A stretch of 64,000 bases of DNA from Serinus canaria (taxonomy: Eukaryota; Chordata; Aves; Passeriformes; Fringillidae). The notes beneath the pieces are model-generated. The model worked only from the letters and a program-made list of their open reading frames with translations, made no database searches and was not told the DNA's origin. Below, piece by piece: positions 13,430 to 27,800 of the stretch (position 1 is the first letter of the stretch; each line of letters starts with the position of its first letter). The stretch is from the NCBI RefSeq assembly GCF_022539315.1, contig NC_066343.1, forward strand, positions 35,679,146 to 35,743,145, read 5' to 3'. The position numbers and the translations under genes were made by a program.

Positions 13430-13706
13430 TGTTGTCATCTTATTGCAAAAGTTCCATACCTTGTCAGTGATTTCTCATGGGCAGCTCCTCACAGCATTGA
13501 CTCCTTCTTCACAGCACAGCCAACAAACTCCAGCTCTCCCCTTACCCGCCTAACCCACTCTTTTGTAGTACTCATCCTTATTAGACACAGCTGTGGCCTG
13601 TTAAGGGCAGGCCTGTTCCTAATCTTTGGTGATTAGTACACCTGCAACTCTGCAGGGGTGAGATTACCTTCTGCACTATCTTTATTTTCTCACATTCTAT
13701 CCCCCA
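13430..13706 (-). mobile_element. Solo LTR inserted in CR1, minus orientation
   Basis: A 277-bp block with TG...CA ends interrupts CR1. Left CR1 text ends gctcgccatc and right text resumes cattcaccccccag. The flanking pentamers ccatc (13425-13429) and cattc (13707-13711) could be a decayed target-site duplication (one gap or mismatch). On the minus strand a TATA-like tacaaaag lies near 13562-13569 and an AATAAG-type signal near 13440-13445. The text resembles a short passerine LTR. An alternative right edge is 13692-13694, because cattc occurs twice. Confidence 0.65.
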
Positions 13707-14200
13707 CATTCACCCCCCAGACAGTGCTGGTACTGGGATTTGCCCTGACCCAGTTGCAGTACCTTGCACTTGGCCTTATTAAACCTCATTAAATTCCCAT
13801 GGAACTACTTGCTGAAATTTTCCAGGTACCTCTGGATGGCATCCTCAGGTGTGTCAACTATACCACTCAGCTTGATGTCATATAAAAGTTTGCTGAGGGT
13901 ACACTTGATCCCTCCGATGTCTGATGTTCAGTAACTGGTCCCAGTACAGGCCCCTGAGGGACACCACTTGTCATTGATGTCCATTGGGACCCTTAGCCAT
14001 TGACCACTAGCCTCTGGACCAACCAATTCCTTTTCTAACAGTCTACCCATCAAATCCATCTCTCCCTCGTTTATATGTGGGGATTGTGTCAAAGGTTTTA
14101 CAGAAGTCCAGAAAAATAATTTCTGTAGCCCTTTCCTTGTCCACTGACATAGTCATCACACCAGTGTAGGTAGTATTTGAATTTTTCTTGTTTGACACCG
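13707..14200 (-). mobile_element. CR1 LINE, 5' segment of the split copy, reverse-transcriptase core
   Basis: The third part of the split CR1. The minus frame 14043-14270 contains IIFLDFCKTFDTIP, a degenerate form of the CR1 reverse-transcriptase motif IYLDFSKAFDTVP that precedes the palm-domain catalytic region. The plus-strand text (gtaccttgcacttggcc, ctctggatggcatcctc, caaaggttttacagaagtcc) is the reverse complement of ordinary CR1. The 5' end is approximate because homology fades after about 14200. Confidence 0.9.
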
Positions 14201-14949
14201 TAAGTAAGCAAGGCCAGAGCATGGCTATAACAAGGCTATTAACATGGTTGTGCATAACCTTTACAGCCATATTTAGACAACTACAACAGGGAACATGGTA
14301 AAATAAGCTAGTAAATGAAATGTCAGCAATTTGATTATTCTTTCATTCTAGGCTGAGTAAAGTTTAGGATGTAAGTATCTTTTGTACAGAAAAACCACTC
14401 AGTCTAAAATAATTTATTTTAAAGGAATTTTTCAGCCTAAATTATTGAAAATATTAGTGTAAAGATTATTTGAAAAAATATATTTTAAAATGGAGACATT
14501 AAAATTATGTAGAGTAACTGACTGATAAACCAAAAACTCTGGATTTCTACTGGGTTGCTGGCCATGAGATTGATTTACTAGAACAAGTAAAATGAAAGAA
14601 TGCAGCAAAGGATCACAAGAATTTGTGTGTTTCAGACAGGAAAATGGAAATCAGTATTTGTACATTTATACTGCAGGCATTTTGACTTGTTTGTCTGCTT
14701 TATTATTAACTGTGATGGACAGTAGGATAGAAGAGCCCTTGTGTTGAAACCTGACCTTTAACAAAGTGGTAGAAACATGAGTTTGGTAAAAATACCTAAA
14801 CAAATAAATAGAGATATGTACAGACCTTTGTGCCCAATGCTCTCAATTCTGCTGGAACGCAATTACAGACACACTGTAGTTTGAGTCGAGAAGCATCTCT
14901 CCATAACAACAAAAAAGAGCCCTTGTAGGAGAAACTGTAGGCTGCTTGA

Positions 14950-14983
<34 letters not shown>

Positions 14984-17900
14984 ACCACATAGTTACTGTA
15001 GGTTTGCTGAACCTACAGATACTTAACACTTTCAACAATACATTTGAGCTACGAGTCTGCACATCATCTTTTAACTCCTGGTGTATCATCTGATAGTATC
15101 TGCTGGGCATTCATGCACCAAGTGGCCTCAAAGCTGTCACCAAATTGTTCCTTATAGTTGTCTTCATTTTCCAGACAATCTTCTTATTAACAAAAAACAA
15201 ACAAACAAATGAATAAATTAATTTCAAGTATTCAAGGACACTAGTGTCTACATAATATCTCAATTTTTTTTTCTATTTTAAATTTTTTTCTACTGTTTGT
15301 TTTTCTGGGACCTAAACTAGCTGTATGTTTTTATAATGTTATATGCATAGAGAGAACATTTTAAAAGTATTCAGCTAGCTAGAAATAGCATTATAGAATA
15401 GGCCTTCTCAGAACTCAAAAATTTCCCATATGTTCTGAGGTACTAATAAAATGGCTGTGTTTAAAACAAATCGTGATAATTATTTATTGTAAGAATAAAA
15501 AAAACCAAAACTCTCAAAGTAACGTGTTTTTTCAAAACCAGTAATTTTGCAGACTTTGTAAAGATTTGGTTTCCATTTTATGAATAGCAAAGATTTTCAG
15601 CTCAAGGAAAGCAGCTTGAAATACCAGAATTGCTCACCAGATTTCTGAAATGAGTCCTAGCCCTTCAGAGGTGTTGGATATATTCTGGTTCTGAAGGTAC
15701 ATTTTCTCACAGTCTGGGGACCAAAGGGATTTATCACTTCCATGAAAATATCTCAGAACAAAGTTTCAACATGTTCTCTGTGACAGAAGTCACTCATTTA
15801 CACTTCAGTGTTTTAATGGTATCTACAAAAAAACCCAAAACCCAACTCTCCTACTTCAAAAGAAAGAGTGCTGGCTAACAAGATTCTGTACCATTTCAAG
15901 TGGATGGGAAGAAAGAAACAGTATCTCTGATACCAGTAATGCAGCAGGGAAGAAAGCAAAAAATAGTTTAATATTTGACATATAGCAGCACTTTTTTCTT
16001 TCTTTAGCCAAGCATTTTTCTGCAAATTCAATTCTTGAAACACTGTCAAACCAGGACTTCATCTTTTAAAACCACAGCATGATGTAGTAGTAGTGACGAG
16101 AGTATTTAATAACATAATGACATGAAAATACACTAAAATAAGATTAAATGTATGATTTTATGTCTGTAAGAATTTTAAAATGTGTAGATAATTTATTAAA
16201 TGTATTGTTTATTTTTGTCAATTTTTCTGTCAGCAGATTATTCTTTGCTTCCTCTATAATTCTTCTTTCAGAAGTGGTGCATTGGCATGGGGCTAAAATG
16301 GAATGCTCAGGCAAAGTCAGTTTATTGCAAGATCTTTGTAACATCAGGGTCTATTGTCACATTCACATTCCTAGTCAATCATTAGAATTCAACAGAATAT
16401 TTCAGATTCCCTATGTTTGTACACTAGTATTGACATAAGATTTCTTGAGAAACTCTGGATATTACATTTTGATTTTGATTTCCCAGGCAGAGCTGCAGCC
16501 TGAAATTTTGGTTCTGTTCAGATTCATCAGTGTAGGTCATTGATGCCCATTGTTCAGTACATTTTAAAATGTAGTTTAGTTGCAGGGAATCTATTTTCTC
16601 CTTATATCATTAATTATACAGTACTAGTGTAGAAAGGGATGTTTCTTGAATTACTGAATCACATCTCTATTTGTTTACAATTTACTTCAGATGAACCTTG
16701 CACTAGACTTAACCAGCAAGCTAAAAGGGTTTCTTTCACTATGCTTTGACAGGCTGAGGACTGACAATCAACCTTTTTTATTTTTTTTTAGTCTAGAAAG
16801 CATAAAAATAAAAAAATTAAAAAATCCAAACCAAATCCCAAAGCCACAATCCAGCACAATGATGCATCAGATTAACTTTTAAATTTATTTATTAATTCAT
16901 TTACTTATTTCAAATCAAGGGGTAAGTCTACACATGCATGAAGAGGTGCATGTTGAATCTGACACACCAAGAGATCATTCCTCATGTTGGAACCATCTGT
17001 GCATGACAAATGATATACCAGTTGGCTTTTTCATGGAAGACATGTGGCTTCATTAAAGGAGCTAGTGTATATTTATCTGGAACAAAGCAGCCATGTGGCT
17101 TTCAGCTCTGGGTGTCACCGTGCTGGTGTTCGCATGTACCTGTGCGGTCCTACACGGAACACAAACATATGAAGAAAACCTGCAGTCCTGTTCTTGAGAC
17201 ACACTTAATAAAAATCCCTCTCAGATTTACATGAGCCCTAAGGCAAGGGACATGACTCTCCCTGAGGAATATTTCAGCCTGGTTCAAGTCAATTATTTTT
17301 TCAAATTGTTTTCAATAACCTTTTATGATGTGTCCATTTTCTGCGATTCAGAAATTATACAGGCTCAGAATATAAAGAATATTCATTGCATTCCTTCATG
17401 AAAGAAAAAACTATAGGACTGAAAGCAAATTATATGTAAAATTTTTAAACCCCCCCCCCAAAATTAAGTATCTGAAATCAGACCTACTTATTTTCCCAGA
17501 AAAAAATATTTTATAATAGACACCTAGGCTTAACTTCAAGGAGGATTCAAATGTTTTAATACAAAAAACATTAAAAGATTCCTATATGGCAGAACGATGT
17601 GGTAGTCTCATTTAAGGACTTCTCCTAAATGAGAGTTCATCATATAGTTTGTTATGTATCAAGTGAGGTAGTAATTTTGCTGTAGAAATCTTGAAAATAT
17701 GTGTGACTCAATTAATAAAATTTGTCCTTTCTATAAAATATTTTTCCCTGTTGCATTTTTAACTAAAACCCTCCCTCTGCATGTATATACATGTAAGGAT
17801 TTTTATGACAGTATTTTTTATTAAGACCTTGCATGTAGCATTGCTTTAATTATATAAAATAATCATGTCCAAAGAACATATTTATCTGTGCGCAGTTGCT

Positions 17901-18599
17901 AAAACAAGCCTCTAAGATTAGCTGGTTTTCCCACCTGCTGTTCAAGAGACTGCAAAAGATCAAGAGCTATGTAATCTGGAGAGTTCATGGAAATGAAGGA
18001 AAAAATTCTGAAAAGGGCAAACACAATCTGCTTAAAAGCGTACTTCACTTTCTGTTTCTAAAATTGGATAGATGCAGTAAAAGAAAAAAAAGGGGAATAA
18101 ATTGGCAAAGGATCTGGCCAAAAGTGAATGAAAAAAACCCAGCAAGCAAAATCTCTGTACTGTCATACCTGTTGCTTTAACCCTAATACTCTCATTATAG
18201 AGTGAGTTGAGCCGCTTTCCAAAATATTGAAGGTAACATTAATTAGAAGTTTCAAAGCTGCAGGCATGCTCTGAATTGTAGTGGTATAAACTTAGCAAAA
18301 TTTTGTTGGCTGTAAAGACTCTGTTCTCCTGGAAGAAATATCTACAATACATCTTAAAATGTAACATTATAAAACATTAGGTAATCCATTTCTTGTCCCT
18401 AAATGATGAACTTTCACAGGGGAAAGACTGTAATTTCATGTTGCTAAACTGAATCGGGATTGAAGTGGTTAATTGATTTATTAATGACATGTAATTAACT
18501 GGCAATCAATGAGCTGTAGAGAGATCAGTGTCAGTGATGTAACTCACAAACCATGCATCGCGACCCCTTCAGAAAATGCTGATAAACATCCCCAACCTC
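14201..18599. other. Unique AT-rich DNA, no gene seen
   Basis: Contains an interrupted A tract (14951-14982) and a C10 run (17450-17459). Remaining frames are short and without recognisable domains. Confidence 0.5.
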
Positions 18600-18920
18600 T
18601 GAGCGCCCCTCTGTTGCTAACCCCAGGAAGTGCAATCCCTGCAGCTCCTCTGCAGAAGCCCCAGGTGATGGAGGCTCTCAGGCCTCCTGAGATCCCTGGC
18701 TGCCAACACTGCAGGGCTGGAGCTGCCGGGAGAGCTCCCAGCCACAGCCCAGCCCGGCTCCTTCTCCATGGCCCGGCACCGGGAGCAGCACTCAGGAGGG
18801 GTGGGAGGCCAGAGGCCAGGACACCCCGGGGTGACTTGTGTCGTGTCAAACTGAGCTCTGATGGCATCTGCTCCTGCAGCACCGTCCCTTCTGCCACTGC
18901 AGACCCCGTGCTCCTCCTAG
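18600..18920. other. Isolated GC-rich islet
   Basis: About 320 bp of clearly GC-rich sequence with scattered CpG sits inside AT-rich DNA. Frames are open on both strands (plus 18509-18931, 140 codons; minus 18544-18897, 117 codons), as expected of GC-rich sequence that is poor in stop triplets. The predicted proteins are Pro/Ala/Arg-rich with no recognisable domain. It may be a decayed repeat, a small regulatory GC islet or an unrecognised exon. I cannot choose between these. Confidence 0.5.
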
Positions 18921-21791
18921 ACTCTCTTTAGGCTGACTCTTTTACTGCAAAAGCCTCTTTGTAGTTTTTCTATGACTGCTTAATGTGATTAGTGAATTTT
19001 GGTCACTTCAGTTGCTATGTTTTGGGCAAACACCCTCTCAAATAGTTTCAGGTGCATTATTAACACGCACTGGTATGTGTAGGTTCCAATTTGTTATGCA
19101 GCCTAGTTTGCCAGAGGAGGGCCTGAGCAATACCCTCACAAAAGCTTGTTCTGTCTGAGGCAATTGAGGAAAAGTATATGCAATAACTAATTATCTACAC
19201 CTCAGATTTGAAACTCGTGAAGTGTGATTGCTATGGTAAAACATAAGACTTCAGAAAATGAAAAACAGATAAGAGAAGAAAAACAACCTGAATATACTAT
19301 GCTATCTTTCAACTGCTCATTTTTATTTCCTAAGATTAGTACCTACCCTATTTCCTAGATTAATACCTACCCTTCAGAATGAGTTAAGTGCTTTCTGATG
19401 CCGTTCTGTGAAACAGGTCACAGAAGAGTGGAGAGTTCTCTTCCTAAAGGCATTATGTTTGAACGTACCTCTGCACAGACATAAAGAGATTTTTTCAGTC
19501 AGCCATGTTACAAACTCTTGCTGTTTTGGTTCCTCTTTAATATGCAGAATCTTCTCTATGGCTCATGTCAGTGCAAATCCTTCTAGTGACTTTATTACTC
19601 AACAATCTCCTTCTAAACATCCAGTCATGGAAAAAAAGTTTGTGATCTCTTGGGTTTTTTATTTTTAAGTCACACTTTTTCTTTTTATCATGAAAAATAT
19701 AAAGGAACTTCTTTTCCAGCTTAAAGTATAAGTAATTTGTTCAGTCACATCCTCCTTTGGTTTCTGTGTGCAGAAGGGAGCAAAGCAATTAACCTCTTTT
19801 ATTATATTATCAATGTATTTGCATTATCCTTTCTAGGGTAACAGTCTATATAAATTAATACTGATATTTATTATTTCAATTCAAAGGTTATGGTGTTCTT
19901 CTCCTTAGGAAATGGTAGTGTTAAATTCTTTCATTCTCTGCTTTACTGGCATAAAGATATATCAGTGATCAAAGTGACTTTGGGTACAAAGTTAATCTAA
20001 GTTTTTAAAAATAATAAAAACTCCTGTGTAGTTTATTATGTAACTCAGGTTTGCACAAGAAATATAGCTAAAGAAACCTTGATAGTGTGAGAAAATAAAA
20101 TCTTGTAGGTAGCAAGTGTTTCTACATGGCTTATTTTATAAGTTTTGCTTGCCTGTATTCCAACAGGATGCCATCAACGTGGAAATTAAAATCACTGAAC
20201 ACTGAGTCACTGAATTTCCGTCAGTGTGTCACAATTACAAAACCAGCTTCTGCTATATGAGTCTGATCTACTGTGAAAATGTACAAATTATTCAGTTGCT
20301 CCAGAAATGCCTCATTTATTATCCATATTGAGAAATTCAAATGGGTGAATCATGAGTTTGACTTCACCACTTTCCCCTGAATCTGATTACAAGTCCCTCT
20401 GTGTCATGTTTTCATGTAGCTTAAAAAGGTATAAGACACATTTCATTTTGAAGTAATTCTAATTCTGCCTGGTTACATCAGTTATGCTAGAAAGGGATTC
20501 AGGAGGCTCAGAGTATTTTTGGCATACATGGAAGGAAATCTGATCAGCTGGGAGTCTGCTCTAGTCAGTAGCTCACCACACTGAGGGAGGCAGACTGGTA
20601 CAGGAAGCACACCCAGACAGCTGTGCTGAGGTGTACAGAATGAGACTGCAAACTTGGCATGATTGATTTATTTTGAAATTTAAAGGTATTAGTTAGGGTC
20701 AAGGAACCATGTTGAGGGAAAGTTTTTCTTCTTAATTCTACATGTGGCAGCCAACCAGACTATTCATTGTGATGACCAGTACTTATTTGTATTATTATTG
20801 GTACTTTGAGAAAGAGAAATACATAAGGACAAAGATGAGATCGTGCTTAGTAAGATGTAACATTTAAGAGATCAGTGTATGTAGCTAAAATAAATGTAGT
20901 GAAGACTTTAATTTTTAGAAGCTTGATGGTATGGGGTTTTGAACATTTTAATCTCTGTATTACAGTTGACAATGAAAGTTGAAAATTTTTACTGAAATGG
21001 AAATGCAGAACTTTAGGCAGCCCTCATCATCATAGTATTAATCTATGAGAACAGATGAATATGATATAATTACAATAAAATATGAAAGCAAAAGGAAAGC
21101 TTGCTTGCTGACATGGTTTATTTGAATCACTATTACCTGAAGAGTACCTACAGTTATGAAAAAGGTTGTTCTGAAGGGTGGAAAACAAGTTAAGTTAAAC
21201 TGTAAAGATAAACCACTCTTTGGATCAGGTGTACAAGCATTTGCAAAAAGTGACTCCCCTGCAGTTCTCAGCCTACCAAGGATTTTAGGTCTTTACTGGA
21301 ATAGTCAAAAGAAAAATTGAAGAGAAAGCCACTATGCTTTTGTTAAGCAGAAAAGTGATTCTTGAGAAAGTCTGTTTTTTGGAGCACAGAGGAAGAGGAA
21401 CCAGCAGCTGGTTAGATCTAGAGGTGATTAATTAAAGAATTTGAGAAGAAGGCAATGCTCCTTTCCTTAATTTTTCTTTTCACTATGGATTAGACCACAA
21501 GTTAGGTTACTAAACACTGCTGTAGAATAAGAGTTTAAAATTGACCTGTGACTCTCCGAGCCTGATTATCTGAGCCTGTTTAAGCACTCCATCAATCCAA
21601 CAGGATTTTATTATGTAAATATTAGCAAAGACAAAGAAAAAGTGAGGCTAAGAACCTGCTAGTTTTCCTTTACACATGAGGAGTGAATCTTGTGCAGGAG
21701 CACAAGGACAAAAGAAAATTAGAGTGAAGCTTATGGAAAGAATTAGACAGGACTGGGTAGATAGAAGTGTGCAAGAAAACATCTGAGATCA
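18921..21791. other. Unique AT-rich DNA, no gene seen
   Basis: No repeat or frame worth calling. Confidence 0.5.
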
Positions 21792-21862
<71 letters not shown>

Positions 21863-21887
21863 ATTATCTATCTGTCTGTCTGTCTAT
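21792..21887. repeat. CTAT tetranucleotide microsatellite
   Basis: About 17 perfect CTAT units to 21862, then an imperfect tail with TAAT and CTGT variants. Confidence 0.97.
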
Positions 21888-24800
21888 ATGCGTGTATCTG
21901 TAGGAGTACCTTCAGATAGGGACAGTCTTCCATGTTTTGTGTTTATAGTTTTGTGGGAAAAGGGGTGAAATTCAAATAAAGTGAAAAATAATAACCCTAC
22001 ATCTGTTTGGATATCTGTGAATCATATTTTAATAAAATTTGTGTGCTCTTATGGCTTTTCTCTTTTGAAAAAGTCATATCACTCTCTATAGAAGTAAGGA
22101 TTGTAGAAGGAAGAAAATGCAATGACAACCCATGTTTATTGAGAGAGGATTTGATTACTAGATTTTATTTTTTCAGGCTTTTTGTTCGAGCATGATATGA
22201 AAAGATCAAATTCTTTCTGTATCAGATAATTTCTGTGCTATGTCATTAGGAAATGGTTTGGACTGGGGATAAAACAGAGATATTCTCAGAGAGATATTTA
22301 GATTACTGATACTCTGCCACCCCCTGAGTGCCCATATTACTGCCTAGAATTTGTCTCCTATAAAGCACTACATGTGCTTGGCCAGATGAAAGGCTGCTAT
22401 AAAGGATGATAAATGCCATTTAGAAACAGAAGCTTTCCCTAATTGAGGGTGGAAGCATGCTGTGCATCCTTTTGGTAATTCCTATGAGATAGTGAGGCAT
22501 TTCAGGAGAAGGCATATAAACACAGAACTGGCCTGGGGCAAGCAGGCATGTGCAGAAACCCACACTATCTCAAAGCTGCCAGACACCATTAGTGGATAAG
22601 CTTTTCCTGAAAGGAAGGAAAACCTTACTTCACAGACTTATGTAAAGCAAAATGAACATTTATGGGGCTGATCTAACATCCTTTAAAGATGAAGAGGATT
22701 TTCCCTCTGTAGACTTCTGTGAGATATAGATTGTACTTGGTATATGTTTAAGCAGTTCTTTCTAACTCATCAAAGTTGAATTGCTAATTAAGCCATACCT
22801 TTTTTATCCCAATTATTTTGTTTGCCACTCATGCTCTTGTTCTTTCATCCCTCTTTCACCTTTTTATTTGGGTAATTAAAGTTCTGCTTTGGCATTAAAA
22901 TGAAATTGAGAATGATAAAATTCACTGCAATCAAGACACAGGTTGACAGGTAGGCCAAGACTCTATTGTCTCTTGCAACCCTTGAAGTTTTTCATGGTGA
23001 TTTAGAAAAGGCTATATTCTAATTTGCACAGAGATTTGCTGATAAATTAAACAGTATTTAAAAGTGCCCAAAAGCTAAACTTCTTACAATTTTTTCTCAG
23101 TGTCATGATCCTGCTGACTGTTAAAAAATTGTATGTCACAACATAAAACATACTTCAACTATTAGATTTCCTTATTTCATCTTATGGAATAATTGCTGTT
23201 TCTGAAACCCCTTGTAACTGATTTTGCAGAACAAGGCTGTCTGCTAGGATATCAGCTCAAGAGCTCTAGGCAGAAAAGCTGTCTGGGTGAGTAAAGGCTT
23301 TTCATCGTGTGGTATCAATAGGTCATGACAAAGAGAAATATGGGGCACTTTGCTGCTAAGTGATATTTATAATTGCTCTGATGGAGGAAATAAAATTGCA
23401 AATTAATAGAATGAGAGAAACATTGGATATGGGGCAGCTGGATAATATGTTTCAAATGTCATTTCTTGGCAAAATATATTGAGTGTCATCTGAGAGCAGA
23501 ATTTTCTAGGATCTGTTACTGATACTTGTCTGTACATTGGAGCATGAACAATTTAACTTCAACAAATAGAACCCATCTTGCTGACCTGTCCTAGGTATTT
23601 TGTCTCAACTATATGACACAGTGTGTTAGCAGGCAGGAGTTTACTGCTTAGAAAAATATCCACACAGAGTTGTAATCAGACAGCCAGTTTGGAAGAAGGT
23701 TACAGAAAACACTTCTGTTAGCAAACAGAAGGAAAAATAATGTTGCCTAATACATATTAGGACTCAAAGGCAAAACACTTAACAATGCAGGGTGAGGGAG
23801 ACCTAATAATGAAGTTGAGCATTTTCATAATTCCTTTCTTTTTAACTTTTGCCTCTACCAGCCATTCACCTGAGTTCTACAGAGAGCCAAATATGCAGTA
23901 ATTTTTCTCTTGTCTTCTAAACCAACAATATGGTTGGTTGGAATATGAGTTTATTCCATCTTTACTGTTTTCTTTGTAACCAGATTATAATTGTAAGAAA
24001 AATCAGTGCATTTTTTTCTTTTCAATATGTCAATATATCTGCCTCAATATAATTTGATATGTGCTCTTTAAATGGTGTTGTTTGCCCTCATAATTTCTGG
24101 ATTGTGTTTTGCTCTAGTTTCTTGAGGGCAATAAATTCTTTAGTAATATATACATGAACAGGACCAACATAGCTTTAATAGCAGAGATGCAGCAACCTCA
24201 GTACTAGCTGTACTGGTGTTGCCAGCAGCACTGAAAGAAGGTTGTAGCTTGTGGTTATACTAGAACACAAACTTACTGATCATGCTATGTGTTTTCTATT
24301 TATTTCTCCTGAGCTTGACTTACACAGTTAAAAATTGTTTCTTGGACTAAATTCATTAGGGTATTCCTCTTGAAATAGGAAGCTGGTATTTTCTGCTAGG
24401 AGCTATGTCAACTGAAAAAAAGTGTTTCTGAAATGACATTTAAGCAGGGTCTATGCTTGAGTTTCCCTTTCCCCTGAAGGAAAAGTAGTACATCACTGTT
24501 TTGCTTCAGGAACAACCTGGAGATTTACTAAATCACAAAGGAAACACATCCAACATGTTGGTTTCCCATTTTTTTCTGATGTGTAAGAAAGAGAAAGAGA
24601 AAATGCATGTGCCTGTCCCTCACTGGCTGAAAAATAGCACCCTAGTTCTTCTGTCTTAGTGCCTCTCTATAACAAGCTGAAGATTGGGTCAAGGTTTGCT
24701 AGTGCTTGCTTCAACACGTCTGCTCCCTGCTCACAAATCGGCACGGGAAAGAGCAGCTACACAAGTGAAAGATGGGGAGGATTTTTTCTGGTGGTAGAAA

Positions 24801-27800
24801 ACATTGATTTTATAGCTAACTGCCTTCACAGCAACAGTGCTTAATGCTACTGTGACAGCTCTGTGGAGTGGATTGAGGGCCTGAGTACTGTCTCATGGGA
24901 CTCAGAAAGAGTCTGCAGCTATCAATACTTCCTTGAGCCTAGAAGCACTGTTATTGCTCTGTAGCTGCCCCTTGAACTTATTTATATCTCCTCAGGAATT
25001 GCCATGAGTATTTTAACTTCAGGTACAAGTGTCTTTCATAGCAGCAAATGATTGTCCTGGAGGCTGTACTCATGCTCTGACACAAGAACTATTGACATAA
25101 GAAAGATCAGAACAGGGCTCTCACCCATGCTGTCCAGGATTTCCCACTCCACCTTTTAGCGGTGAGTCATATTAAGAAATGGAAAATAGAAGGAATTTTA
25201 TTTTACTTTTTTCTATTGCTGCTGGCATGCAACCCACATCTAAGCAGGCAAAAACATCTTTCTACTGGTGAAATTTGAAGAAGATTTCAGGGCTGGCTGA
25301 AAAGGCTCCATAAAGCTCTCAGCAAAATAAAGGAGGGAAAGTTTCCTATTACTTAAGTTCTCTTGTGCTCTGAGAGAGCCAGGGACTCTATACATGTTTT
25401 TGCCTGAGTTAAAGTAGCTTCCGTTAAGCTTAGCTTGAATGTTACCTGCAAGACTTATTATTTCCCAATCCAGATATCAGAGACAAAATTGATATGGCCC
25501 TCATAAGAGGTGAATATTAATTTATAAATTTTTGAATATTCATTTGCATATTTGGTAGTAATGATACAAGATTTTGAGGCCAGTAAGGTCTTTAGGGCAC
25601 AGGTGTTTTTACTTTCAAGCAGTAGTGACCAGACACTCTGATTTCCCCCATGGTTGGCCCTTTGCACTGAGGTTCTTCATCACTCAAAAGAAACTTTAGC
25701 ACAGGATGATGCTAGAAGGAAAGGCAATCTTGTCACGTCATTTGGGCATGACTTTTGGATGTCAGCCCAACAATACCCTGAAATTGCTAATGCCTTGCTG
25801 CCTTTAGTCCTTATCTGAGGAGATAATATTTTCTATGCTGTGTAAACCTGGCTGCACTGTGCAATAAGAGTAAGGAAAAGCTTCCCATTCTATGTATGCT
25901 AAATAATGTTAGCATCGATTAGACACCCCAGAAAACAGTGCTAGCAAGGTACAGAGAGAGTGCCTATTCCTGTAATTCACAACCTGAAAAGCATGGTAAA
26001 ATGTAAATACTAATGTAGCTTACAGTCTTTACAAAGTCCTTTCCAGAAGTGACCGAGGTTTTCGTATTACTTTCTTCTCTCTTTGCAGTCCTGGGACAAA
26101 TGCAAGTCCTACTAAGTGGATGAAATAAAGCATGACATTAATTAAAAAACAAACCTCCCAAATCCTAAAAATCTAGTAAACACACCAGTGATAGAAGTCA
26201 CCTATTAACAGAAGAAAGATATCTACCTACCTATCATTTTAACTTCTCAGCTTGTGGAGAATTTTTTGGCGTATATTCCTGTCCATATGTGCACTTGTTT
26301 ACTATACCATTTACAAAGTCCTTACCATACAGATGGCACAAAAATAAAGTGAATAAAAATTAATAGATTCCTATTACTTTATTTTCTTTAATTCTATTTT
26401 TATTACAAAATCCATTTTGTTTCTGTCTAGGAAGAGTTTAGACATCAGAAGAATGCTTAGCAACTATTAAATGTAGATTGCAGGCTAAGTGCTAAAGCAA
26501 AGTAAGTCTATATAATTTAATAGCTTTTCAATTTAATGAAAATTGGTTGCCAGATTGTTTAATCAAGAATTTGTCATTGTTTGTGCAAATTATTTAATAT
26601 GAACCTATCAACAGTTTCTCGCAGTTTTGTTAGTAGAAATCCTAAAGAAAAGCTTCAGTAAGGCACAACCTTTGCAGTATCAGGAGTTCATTGCAGAAAA
26701 GTGTCAGCCCATTTGATGTAATTTTACAAGGAATAGATTGTTACATTTCAGGTGAACTTAATGACACGTGGCAGAAGCATTCTGCAGATACTAAATATAT
26801 GTGACAGAAAATACAAATCTAGTTTCAGAAAACACAACTGTAGTTTGAAGCTTATTTTGAGAGTGTTTGCAGCTGTGATCTTATAGTTATTTTTATGTTC
26901 TTCAGTAATCTTAGTCATACCATCAAGATGTCTATCAAACTTGTGAAGCAGAAAGCCAGCAAATGTTTAAATTAGAGGCCTTTGGTAATTTACACTGACT
27001 CTTAGGCATTAGGTGAATTTTTATGTAAAAAAATAAATTGCTGCGCCTTTAAATCTTTGATGACTAGGCTGGATAATGATGATTTCTCAGAGAGTGGTTC
27101 AGTGCATACAAAATACAATAAAAAGAACAGCTGAGCGTACACATCATTCAGAAGAAATCAACACTGATCAAGAAAACAGTGCAGGGCTTTGTGTTGGCCT
27201 CTTCACCTTGGCAACATATTTTCAGTATAGTACAAGAATCCAGAATATCTGTGGAGACTAAGTAGCATGAAATGAAGGCAAAAGAAATACCATATACAAA
27301 GTTGGAATAAGATGAACTGAGAAGGAAATGTCAAAATCATTATTATCTAAAGGTCCGCACGTGACAAGGGAGATAGGAATATTTTCCTATGCTCTTGCGC
27401 TTCACATAAAGACCTTAAAAGTTTTCACCACTGCACAAGTGGTAAAATATGTTCCTTAATTTGTATTAATAACTATAAAAGTACTACCAATATGGTTCAA
27501 GGAGAATAAACAGAATGTCTTTAACAGCTCCTATGCACTGCCCAATATTGGTCTCTAAACCCCAAACCTAAGTTGCAGAGTAGTTTACTTCCTAATACAG
27601 GAAGCTATTGCTAATAGTCTAATCTGGGATAGAAGTTACCTCTTCTTTAATTGGACTCGTGCATTATAAGCATTTGAAGACAGTTTCATTTTCAAAAGAT
27701 TTTCTCAAAGAGATAATACATGCCCTTCTTAGTTTATTGACTAAAAGGCTTTTTCTTGAAACCTGAAGAAATGGCTACATATATATAAAAGGGTGTGTCC

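Noticed and set aside
21792..21887. Regular repeats considered as a CRISPR array
   Set aside because: Plain tetranucleotide microsatellite with no spacers; the sequence is vertebrate.
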